Shown piece by piece: positions 6,627 through 12,354 of a stretch of 12,354 nt of DNA. Numbering within the stretch: position 1 is the stretch's first letter; each line of letters starts with the position of its first letter. The translations under genes were made by a program, and so were the position numbers. Origin of the DNA: an uncultured Gammaproteobacteria bacterium (GTDB lineage Bacteria > Pseudomonadota > Gammaproteobacteria > Pseudomonadales > UBA5518); contig CAIXOY010000402.1 in assembly GCA_903921135.1 (NCBI GenBank), positions 1-12,354 on the forward strand. Direction: 5' to 3'. Below the pieces are notes generated by a model. It saw only the letters and a program-made list of their open reading frames with translations. It was not told the DNA's origin and did no database searches.

Positions 6627-7769
6627 TCAGGCGTCGTCTTCGCCCAGCAGCGGCGGCGCACGGTGCAGCCGCATGCGGCTGCGCGAGAACAGGATGGGAT
6701 TGCGCACGGTGGGGATGGATCCCGCGAGCGGATGCTCGACCTGCTGCACCATGCCGCGAGCCTGCACGTGCGGATCGCGGAAGACGCGGTCGAGCGTATT
6801 GATGGGGCCACAGGGAACGCCGGCTTTTTCCAGAGCGCTGATCCAGTCGTCCATGCTGCGGGCGGCCATGAGTGCGGCGATACGCGCGCAGAGTTCCTCG
6901 CGGTTGGCGAGGCGTGCGGCGTTGGTGGCGTAGCGAGGGTCCGTGCCCATATCGGGCACTCCCGCGGTCTCGCAGAAGCGGCGGAACTGGCCGTCGTTGC
7001 CGATCGCGAGGATGAGATGCCCGTCTGCCGCGGCGAAGGCCTGGTAGGGCACGATGTTCGGGTGCGCGTTGCCGGAGCGCCCTGGCACTTTGCCACCGAC
7101 GAGATAGTTCATGGCCTGGTTGGCGAGCGTGGCGACCTGCACGTCGAGGAGCGCGAGATCCACGTGCTGCCCCAGACCGCTTCTCTCGCGCTCCAGCAGC
7201 GCAGCTTGCACGCCGATGGTGGCGTAAAGCCCGGTCATGATGTCTGCAAGCGCAACGCCCACCTTGAGCGGCTCACCATCCTTCGTGCCGGTGAGGCTCA
7301 TCAAGCCGCCCATGCCCTGGATCAGGAAGTCATAGCCCGCGCGCTGCGCATAGGGCCCGGTCTGTCCGAAACCCGTGATGGAGCAATAGACCAGACGCGG
7401 GTTGAGCGCCGAGAGGCTCGCGTAATCGAGGCCGTACTTCGCGAGCCCGCCGACTTTGTAGTTCTCGACCAGAACATCGCTCTCCATCGCCAGTTCGCGC
7501 ACGCGCTGCTGGCCCTCGGGCGTCGTGATGTCGAGTGTGATGGATTTCTTGCCGCGGTTCGCGCAGAGGTAATAGGCGGAATCCGTGGTGTCGTTGCCGT
7601 CGCGGTCTTTGAGCCACGGCGGGCCCCAGCTGCGGGTGTCGTCACCTTCACCGGGGCGCTCGACCTTCAGCACCTCGGCGCCCATGTCGGCGAAGATCTG
7701 CGTGGCCCACGGGCCTGCGAGTACGCGACTGAGATCGAGTACGCGCAGGCCGTCGAGCGCACCGCTCAT
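6627..7769 (-). CDS. Family III (CaiB/BaiF) CoA-transferase, probable glutarate CoA-transferase (gcdG-like)
   Basis: A 380-residue class III CoA-transferase. The N-terminal signature GLRVLDLSRVLAGPWA (7-22), ADMGAEVLKVERPG (27-40), NRGKKSITLD (71-80), VENYKVGGLAKYGL (101-114) and GFGQTGPY (133-140) are all present. The catalytic aspartate, which forms the aspartyl-CoA anhydride, is D176 in VALADIMTG. It starts one base after the gcdH stop, so the two are cotranscribed and coupled. Paired with gcdH, the likely reaction is transfer of CoA from succinyl-CoA to glutarate, as for GcdG of Pseudomonas and the SUGCT family; specificity is inferred from context. The protein ends at LGEDDA, short of the usual C-terminal helix. 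Reading past the TGA gives VLHDALRRVYRRA, which resembles that helix. Confidence 0.88.
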   Translation of the reverse strand: MSGALDGLRVLDLSRVLAGPWATQIFADMGAEVLKVERPGEGDDTRSWGPPWLKDRDGNDTTDSAYYLCANRGKKSITLDITTPEGQQRVRELAMESDVLVENYKVGGLAKYGLDYASLSALNPRLVYCSITGFGQTGPYAQRAGYDFLIQGMGGLMSLTGTKDGEPLKVGVALADIMTGLYATIGVQAALLERERSGLGQHVDLALLDVQVATLANQAMNYLVGGKVPGRSGNAHPNIVPYQAFAAADGHLILAIGNDGQFRRFCETAGVPDMGTDPRYATNAARLANREELCARIAALMAARSMDDWISALEKAGVPCGPINTLDRVFRDPHVQARGMVQQVEHPLAGSIPTVRNPILFSRSRMRLHRAPPLLGEDDA

Positions 7770-7770
7770 C

Positions 7771-8952
7771 TCAGAACGCCGCGATCCCGGTCTGCGCGCG
7801 GCCGAGGATCAGCGCGTGCACATCGTGCGTGCCCTCGTAGGTGTTCACCGTCTCGAGGTTCACCATGTGGCGGAACACCGGGTACTCGTCCGAGATGCCG
7901 TTGCCACCGTGCATATCACGCGCGGTGCGCGCGATCTCGAGCGCCTTGCCGCAGGAGTTGCGCTTCAGCAACGAGATCAGCTCGGGCGAGAGCTGGCCGC
8001 GGTCTTTCAGGCGCCCGGCCTGCAGCACGCCGAGGAGTGCGAGGCTGATTTCGGTCTGCATGTCGGCAAGTTTTTTCTGGATGAGCTGGTTCGAGGCGAG
8101 CGGGCGGCCGAACTGCTTGCGATCGAGCGTGTAGCTGCGTGCCGCGTGCCAGCAGGCTTCGGCCGCGCCCAGCGTGCCCCAGGCGATGCCGAAGCGCGCG
8201 TTGTTCAGGCAGCCGAAGGGCCCTTTCAGGCCCTCGACGTTCGGGAGCAGCGCGCTCTCGGGCACTTCCACGTCCTGCATCACGATCTGGCCCGTGATGG
8301 AGGCGCGCAGGCTCAGCTTGCCCTCGATCTTCGGGGCCGAGAGGCCCTTCATGCCCTTCTCGAGCACGAAGCCGCGGATCTTGCCGTCGTCGCACTTGGC
8401 CCAGACCACGAACACGTCCGCGAGCGGCGAGTTGCTGATCCACATCTTGGCGCCGTTCAGCACGTAGCCGCCGTTGACGCTGCGGGCGCGGGTGATCATG
8501 CCCGCGGGGTCGGAGCCCGCGTCGGGCTCGGTCAGACCGAAGCAGCCGACCCACTCGCCCGTGGCAAGCTTCGGGAGGTATTTCTCGCGCTGCTCTTCGG
8601 TGCCGTAGGCGTAGATGGGGTACATCACGAGGCTCGACTGCACGCTGAACATCGAGCGGTAGCCCGAGTCGATGCGCTCGATCTCGCGCGCGATCAGGCC
8701 GTAGCTCACGTAGTTCACGCCCGGGCAGCCGTAGCCCTCGATGGTGGGACCGAGGAGCCCGAGTTCGCCCATCTCGCGGAAAATGGCGGGATCCGTGCTC
8801 TCGTTGCGGTAGGCCTGGCGAATGCGCGGTGCGAGCTTCGCCTGCGCGTAGTCACGCGCGGTTTCCATGATCATGCGCTCCTCGTCGGAGAGCTCCTGCA
8901 TGAGGAGGAAAGGGTCTTGCCAGTCGAAAGAAGCCCAGCCGAACGATGCCAC
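7771..8952 (-). CDS. gcdH: Glutaryl-CoA dehydrogenase (decarboxylating)
   Basis: A 393-residue FAD flavoprotein of the acyl-CoA dehydrogenase family. It oxidises and decarboxylates glutaryl-CoA to crotonyl-CoA and CO2 in lysine, tryptophan and glutarate breakdown, passing electrons to ETF. GcdH-specific marks are the N-terminal FDWQDPFLL (9-17); SGYRSMFSVQSSLVMYPI (96-113), with Arg99 and Ser100 in the positions that bind the glutaryl carboxylate; the FAD loop GCFGLTEPDAGSDP (about 136-149); and the C-terminal YEGTHDVHALILGRAQTGI. In that last block Glu373 is the catalytic base and the Asp-Val-His pattern is typical of this enzyme. The length matches the family. The start is GTG at 8952-8950, set by GGAGAA nine bases upstream. 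It is the first gene of the gcdH/CoA-transferase pair. Confidence 0.96.
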   Translation of the reverse strand: MASFGWASFDWQDPFLLMQELSDEERMIMETARDYAQAKLAPRIRQAYRNESTDPAIFREMGELGLLGPTIEGYGCPGVNYVSYGLIAREIERIDSGYRSMFSVQSSLVMYPIYAYGTEEQREKYLPKLATGEWVGCFGLTEPDAGSDPAGMITRARSVNGGYVLNGAKMWISNSPLADVFVVWAKCDDGKIRGFVLEKGMKGLSAPKIEGKLSLRASITGQIVMQDVEVPESALLPNVEGLKGPFGCLNNARFGIAWGTLGAAEACWHAARSYTLDRKQFGRPLASNQLIQKKLADMQTEISLALLGVLQAGRLKDRGQLSPELISLLKRNSCGKALEIARTARDMHGGNGISDEYPVFRHMVNLETVNTYEGTHDVHALILGRAQTGIAAF

Positions 8953-8959
8953 TGTTCAG

Positions 8960-8965
8960 TTCTCC
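8960..8965 (-). promoter_or_regulatory. Shine-Dalgarno supporting the GTG start of gcdH
   Basis: GGAGAA on the minus strand lies seven bases before the GTG at 8952-8950. No ATG nearby in frame precedes the conserved FGWASFDWQDPF block, so the GTG start is well supported. Confidence 0.65.
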
Positions 8966-8989
8966 AGAAGGGTGCTGCAAGGAGGGCGC

Positions 8990-9018
8990 AGTGTAGCCGC
9001 CGCACCCGGCGCGGACAC
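8990..9018 (-). promoter_or_regulatory. Candidate promoter of gcdH
   Basis: On the minus strand TACACT (8995-8990) is a plausible -10 box, 37 bases before the GTG start. GTGTCC (9018-9013) lies 17 bases upstream as a poor -35 (three of six). The 92-base gap between the HerA-like gene and gcdH is the largest within this minus-strand run, consistent with a separate transcription unit starting here. Confidence 0.4.
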
Positions 9019-9037
9019 TACCCCCTGCAGGGAATAT

Positions 9038-9053
9038 GGGCGCCTCAGCGCCC
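9038..9053 (-). terminator. Hairpin with the HerA-like stop codon in its loop
   Basis: GGGCGC-TGAG-GCGCCC is a perfect 6-bp stem with a four-base loop. The loop's TGA is the stop codon of the HerA-like gene. Only ATATT follows, so as an intrinsic terminator it is weak. It could separate the SDR/HerA-like transcript from the gcdH unit. Confidence 0.35.
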
Positions 9054-10547
9054 GCGCAGGATCGAGCCCAGCACGCCGCGCACGATGCTGCGCCCCAGGC
9101 TGCTGCCCACCGCACGCGCCACGCTCTTCACCAGTGCCTCGCCGGCCGTTTCGCGCTGGCGGCCGCGCGGTTCGGCACGGGGCGCAGGCTCACGCGGGGC
9201 ACGGGCCTGCGGTTCTTCCCGGGGGAAACGGATCTGCGGGGCCTCATCGCGCGCAGAACGCTCTAGCGCATCGGCGGCGCGCTGGCTGAGTATCTCGTGG
9301 GCAGAGACGGGGTCCTGCGCCTCGCGATAGCGGGCGTGCAATGGATCGGCGCGCAGCAGCGTCTCGCGCTCGGCATCGCTGAGCGGCCCGATGCGCGATA
9401 CGGGCGGACGCACCAGCACACGCTGCACCACCGTGGGCACTCCTCCCGCATCCAGCGTCGAGACCAGCGCCTCGCCCACCGCAAGTTCGCCAATCACGCT
9501 GCGGGTGTCGAACGCGGGGTTGGCGCGAAAGGCGTCGGCCGCCACACGCACGGCTTTCTGCTCGGCGGGCGTGTAGGCGCGCAACGCGTGCTGGATGCGG
9601 TTGCCCAATTGCGCGAGTACGGTATCCGGAATGTCACCCGGGCTCTGGCTGATGAAGTAGATCCCCACCCCGCGCGAGCGGATCAGCCGCACCACCTGCT
9701 CCACACGCTCGCGCAGCGATTTCGGCGCGTCGGCAAAAAGCAGGTGCGCCTCGTCGAAGAAAAACGCCATCTTCGGCTTGTCGATATCGCCCGCCTCGGG
9801 GAGCGTCTCGTAGAGCTCCGAGAGCAGCCACAGCAGGAAGCTGCTGTAGAGCCGCGGCTGCGATACGAGCTTGCGCGCATCCAGCAGATTCACCATGCCC
9901 CGACCGTCGGGCGCGGTCTGCAGGAAATCGCCGAGGCTCACCGCAGGCTCGCCGAAGAAGCTCATGCCGCCGGCCTCCTCCAGCAACAGCAGCCGCCGCT
10001 GGATCGCCGACACCGAGGGCCGCGAAAACGCCGCGTAGCGCGGGCCCATGTCTTTCGCGTGCTCGGCGAGGTGCGCGAGGGTGGTGCCCAGGTCCGCGAG
10101 GTCAAGCAGCAGCAGGCCCTCGTCGTCAGCGAAGCGGAATACCAGTGCGAGCACCGTCTCCTGCGTTTCATTCAGCTCCAGCATCCGCGCGAGCATCTGC
10201 GGGCCGAGCTCGGAGATGCTGAGCCGCAGCGCGACACCCCCCTCGCCGTGAACGTCCCAGATGCGCACCGGCGCGCCCGCAAAGGGCGGCACCGGCTGGC
10301 CGATCTGCTCCCAGCGCTTCGCGATGCGCTCACCCGGGCTGCCGGGCATGGCGATGCCGCAGAGATCGCCCTTCACGTCGGCCACGATCACGGGCACGCC
10401 GGCAGCGGAGAAACCTTCAGCGAGGCCCTGCACGGTGACGGTCTTGCCGGTACCGGTGGCGCCTGCCACCAGCCCGTGACGGTTCGCGTAGCGCAGCAGC
10501 AGATGCGAAGGCGCGCTGCCGCCGCCGATCAGCAGTGAATCACTCAT
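9045..10547 (-). CDS. HerA-like / DUF853 (YjgR family) P-loop ATPase
   Basis: A 500-residue cytoplasmic ATPase of the DUF853 branch of the HerA/FtsK superfamily. Walker A is GATGTGKT (29-36), and DVKGDLCGIA (57-66) follows strand 2. Walker B is KMAFFFDEAHLLF (259-271), with a sensor-like FISQSP (298-303). The region from about 405 to 470 is rich in Arg, Pro and Glu and looks disordered. A final amphipathic segment, VKSVARAVGSSLGRSIVRGVL, resembles the usual YjgR tail. The family's role is not established; it is thought to be hexameric and nucleic-acid-linked by similarity to HerA. No NurA-type nuclease or other defence partner is adjacent, which argues against a HerA-based immune system here. 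It starts three bases after the SDR stop, with GGAG overlapping the end of the SDR gene, so it is cotranscribed and translationally coupled. Confidence 0.9.
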   Translation of the reverse strand: MSDSLLIGGGSAPSHLLLRYANRHGLVAGATGTGKTVTVQGLAEGFSAAGVPVIVADVKGDLCGIAMPGSPGERIAKRWEQIGQPVPPFAGAPVRIWDVHGEGGVALRLSISELGPQMLARMLELNETQETVLALVFRFADDEGLLLLDLADLGTTLAHLAEHAKDMGPRYAAFSRPSVSAIQRRLLLLEEAGGMSFFGEPAVSLGDFLQTAPDGRGMVNLLDARKLVSQPRLYSSFLLWLLSELYETLPEAGDIDKPKMAFFFDEAHLLFADAPKSLRERVEQVVRLIRSRGVGIYFISQSPGDIPDTVLAQLGNRIQHALRAYTPAEQKAVRVAADAFRANPAFDTRSVIGELAVGEALVSTLDAGGVPTVVQRVLVRPPVSRIGPLSDAERETLLRADPLHARYREAQDPVSAHEILSQRAADALERSARDEAPQIRFPREEPQARAPREPAPRAEPRGRQRETAGEALVKSVARAVGSSLGRSIVRGVLGSILRGR

Positions 10548-10550
10548 GGC

Positions 10551-11372
10551 TCAGGCTCCGTGACGGCGTGGTTTGCCGGCGAGACGACGCAGGATGGCGG
10601 GGTAACTGTCGGGAAAGATCCGCGACAACCACCAGATGGTGCGCGCGCGGTTGCCCGTGAGGATGCGCGCGTTGCCCGCACGCACACCGGCAAGGATGTC
10701 CCGGGCGCAGTCTTCGGGCGGCGTGATCAGCATGCTGTCGGAGAGGCCCGAAAGCTCGCGCTCTGCCGCACCCGCGCGCGCCGCGAACACTGCCGTTTTT
10801 GCGATGCCGGTGCGGATGCCACCCGGGTGCACCGAGACCGCGCGCACGCCTGTGCCCTCCAGTTCCGACCACAGGCTCTCGGTCAAGCCGCGCACACCGA
10901 ACTTCGAGATGTTGTACGCACTCTGCAACGGAAAGCCGATCATGCCGAAGACGCTGGAGATGTTGACGATGCATCCCGTGCGCGCCGCGAGCATGCCGGG
11001 CAGGAAAGCCTTGGCGATGTAAATCACGCCCCAGAGATTCACGTTCAGCTGCCACTCGATCTCCTCGATCGAGAGCTGCTCGAAGCTGCCCATGATGGTG
11101 GCGCCGGCGTTGTTGAAGAGGTAGTGCACCGCGCCCATGTCGGCCTGCACCTCGGCCGCGTGTGCAACGACCGCTTCCCGTGAGGTGACATCAAGCGTGT
11201 AGGTGCAGTGACCCGTGCCACCCAGCATCGCGAGCGTGGCGGCAAGGCTCTCGGGGTTGCGATCCGACAGGGCCACACATGCCCCGGCGGCAGCGAGTTG
11301 GACGCACAACGCGCGGCCGATGCCCGACCCCGCACCGGTAACCACCGCGACCTTCCCACCGAAATCTTCCAT
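10551..11372 (-). CDS. Short-chain dehydrogenase/reductase (SDR), classical type
   Basis: A 273-residue classical SDR. The NAD(P)-binding motif TGAGSGIG is at 12-19, DVT at 61-63 and NNAG at 87-90. The active site is complete: Ser140 in NISSVFG, Tyr153 and Lys157 in YNISK, with Asn111 in the NVNLWG segment as the fourth catalytic residue. An Asp or Arg deciding NAD versus NADP is suggested by SDRN (36-39), which favours NAD. The C-terminal block ARTIWWLSRIFPDSYPAIL is common in SDRs of unknown substrate from lipid-rich bacteria. The start is taken at 11372 because AAGGGGAG lies six bases upstream; an ATG two codons earlier is too close to that site. A much longer open frame runs upstream but would overlap rarD antisense and looks non-coding. 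The HerA-like gene follows after three bases. Confidence 0.9.
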   Translation of the reverse strand: MEDFGGKVAVVTGAGSGIGRALCVQLAAAGACVALSDRNPESLAATLAMLGGTGHCTYTLDVTSREAVVAHAAEVQADMGAVHYLFNNAGATIMGSFEQLSIEEIEWQLNVNLWGVIYIAKAFLPGMLAARTGCIVNISSVFGMIGFPLQSAYNISKFGVRGLTESLWSELEGTGVRAVSVHPGGIRTGIAKTAVFAARAGAAERELSGLSDSMLITPPEDCARDILAGVRAGNARILTGNRARTIWWLSRIFPDSYPAILRRLAGKPRRHGA

Positions 11373-11378
11373 GCACAT

Positions 11379-11386
11379 CTCCCCTT
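11379..11386 (-). promoter_or_regulatory. Shine-Dalgarno deciding the SDR start
   Basis: AAGGGGAG on the minus strand abuts an ATG at 11378 and lies six bases before a second ATG at 11372. The spacing favours the second, giving a protein that begins MEDFGGKVAVVTG. Confidence 0.6.
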
Positions 11387-11417
11387 GGCGTTTCGTACCG
11401 GCACCTGCTCGCGCACA

Positions 11418-11429
11418 ATGATGGCATGA
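11418..11429 (+). other. Minimal upstream ORF overlapping the rarD start
   Basis: ATG ATG GCA TGA (a three-codon frame) ends so that its TGA shares bases with the rarD ATG as ATGA. There is no Shine-Dalgarno before either start. It could feed ribosomes into rarD by stop-restart coupling, or be chance. Confidence 0.2.
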
Positions 11430-12319
11430 CGCAGCACGGCACGCCCGGTCTCGATCGCACCGGCATCCTTGCGGGATCGGCGGCCTATCTCTGGTGGGGG
11501 CTGGCGGCGTTCTACTGGGTGCCCGCCAAGGTGGTACCCGCAGTCGATCTGCTCGCTCACAGAGCGTTCTGGGCCGCCCCGTTTTGTGCGGTGCTGTTGC
11601 TCGCGCGGGGGCGACTTCTCGGTGCTTTCCGCGTGCTGCGTGCTCCGCGCAGCCTGATGCTGCTGGGTCTGAGCTCGGCACTCGTGGCGCTCAACTGGGG
11701 CATCTTCCTGCACGCGATGGGGCAGAACCGGCTTGCCGAGGCGAGCTTGGGCTACTTCATGCAGCCGTTGGTGACGGTGCTGATAGGTCTGGTGGGTTTC
11801 CGCGAACGGCTCACGCCGCTGCAATGGATGTCGGTCGGCTTCGCGGCGGCGGGGGTTGCCGTCTACACCAGCGCACTCGGACATCTGCCGCTGGTGGCGT
11901 TGGGGGTGTCGGTGTCCTTCGGACTCTACGGGGCGGTGCGGCGACTGGTACAGGTGGATTCGCTGGACGGGCTTTTCGTGGAGACCGTGCTTCTCGCGCC
12001 TTTCGCGCTCGGCTGGATCCTCTGGCACGGCGGCGCGGGGCTGGGCGCGCACGGGCATCATGTGGATGTGATCCTGCTGGGCGCGGGGGCGTTCACTGCG
12101 ATCCCGCTGCTTGGCTACATCGAAGCCGCGCGGCGCTTGCCGATGATCGCGCTGGGCTTGCTGTTCTACATCAATCCGACGGTGCAGCTGCTGGTGGCCG
12201 TGTTCGCTTTCGGTGAACCGCTGCAGCCGGCGGCGGTGTGGAGCTTCTCGCTGGTGTGGGCGGGGGTGGTGTTGTACCTCGGGCAGACGCTGCGCCGCAG
12301 GCGATTCGGCCCGGCCTGA
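11426..12319 (+). CDS. rarD: RarD family EamA/DMT transporter
   Basis: A 297-residue inner-membrane protein of the drug/metabolite transporter superfamily with about ten helices in two EamA repeats. RarD-type marks are AYLWWGLAAFYW (20-31), LLAHRAFWA (42-50), NWGIFLHAMGQNRLAEASLGYFMQPL (about 90-115, the conserved NW.I...N.....SLGYF..PL block), and GYIEAARRLPMIALGLLFYINPT in the second half. The first RarD was named for chloramphenicol sensitivity; the true substrate is generally unknown. It is divergent from the SDR with about 50 bases between starts and lacks a clear Shine-Dalgarno. CACAAT at 11414-11419 is a possible -10, which would give a nearly leaderless message. A REP hairpin follows six bases after the stop. 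Confidence 0.93.
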   Translation: MTQHGTPGLDRTGILAGSAAYLWWGLAAFYWVPAKVVPAVDLLAHRAFWAAPFCAVLLLARGRLLGAFRVLRAPRSLMLLGLSSALVALNWGIFLHAMGQNRLAEASLGYFMQPLVTVLIGLVGFRERLTPLQWMSVGFAAAGVAVYTSALGHLPLVALGVSVSFGLYGAVRRLVQVDSLDGLFVETVLLAPFALGWILWHGGAGLGAHGHHVDVILLGAGAFTAIPLLGYIEAARRLPMIALGLLFYINPTVQLLVAVFAFGEPLQPAAVWSFSLVWAGVVLYLGQTLRRRRFGPA

Positions 12320-12324
12320 TGGGG

Positions 12325-12349
12325 TCGCGGGCATGGCCCGCTCCTACAG
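12325..12349 (+). repeat. REP element after rarD
   Basis: GCGGGC (12327-12332), loop ATG, GCCCGC (12336-12341), then TCCTACAG is the classic Pseudomonas-type REP: GC-rich stem followed by the CTCCTACAG tail. It begins six bases after the rarD stop and probably protects the 3' end or limits read-through. Such units are usually spread by a RAYT transposase encoded elsewhere in the genome. Confidence 0.75.
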
Positions 12350-12354
12350 CAAGA

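Noticed and set aside
7585..9330. 581-codon plus-strand open frame opposite gcdH
   Set aside because: It is a mirror frame of gcdH and its neighbours; no motif, no Shine-Dalgarno, and repetitive Ala/Arg/His composition.
9045..10547. HerA-based anti-phage system
   Set aside because: Immune HerA systems carry a partner such as a nuclease or SIR2-type protein. Here the neighbours are an SDR and gcdH, and the sequence fits the housekeeping-like DUF853/YjgR branch.
11373..11681. N-terminal extension of the SDR by about 100 residues
   Set aside because: The extension is Arg/Pro/Cys-rich, overlaps the rarD coding start, and a good Shine-Dalgarno sits just before the short start at 11372.
11045..12334. 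Long minus-strand open frame (429 codons) antisense to rarD and part of the SDR
   Set aside because: Composition is rich in His, Arg, Gln and Pro with no domain pattern, as expected for an antisense frame of a GC-rich gene; rarD and the SDR both have clear family motifs.
1..12354. Mobile element, prophage or CRISPR
   Set aside because: No transposase, integrase, phage gene, direct-repeat array or terminal repeats were seen; composition is even across the window.

Overview
The window is a GC-rich, densely coding bacterial segment. It most resembles a gammaproteobacterium: it carries a gcdH/CoA-transferase glutarate pair, a YjgR-type HerA-like ATPase, RarD, a YcaD-like MFS carrier and Pseudomonas-style REP hairpins. 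A wax-ester synthase, an LLM-class oxidoreductase and a family-2 amidohydrolase point to a lipid- or hydrocarbon-handling environmental organism. The lineage is inferred from gene content only. No mobile element, CRISPR array, tRNA, rRNA or phage gene is visible, and no gap between genes exceeds about 160 bases.

Layout. Left edge (1-33, minus): the first codons of a gene that runs off the window. 181-1416 (minus): MFS transporter with a REP-like hairpin just after its stop. 1417-1574: divergent intergenic region with a concentric dyad and a weak promoter. 1575-5260 (plus): a tight three-gene operon of LLM-family oxidoreductase, family-2 amidohydrolase/decarboxylase and WS/DGAT acyltransferase. 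5281-11372 (minus): SDR, HerA-like ATPase, gcdH, family III CoA-transferase, HIBADH-like dehydrogenase and a small CoA-binding protein. A promoter candidate lies in front of gcdH, so this run is probably more than one transcription unit. 11426-12319 (plus): RarD, followed by a second REP hairpin.

How the genes work together. The CoA-transferase (activates glutarate) and GcdH (glutaryl-CoA to crotonyl-CoA plus CO2) form a coherent lysine/glutarate catabolic pair. The plus-strand trio looks like an uncharacterised redox, hydrolysis/decarboxylation and acyl-transfer route, but its substrate cannot be read from sequence. The HIBADH-like protein lacks the family's catalytic lysine. The remaining genes look like ordinary housekeeping or accessory genes. 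I found no clear defence or otherwise spectacular system. The best leads are the three-gene operon, the altered dehydrogenase active site, the concentric dyad and the stop-anchored REP pair.
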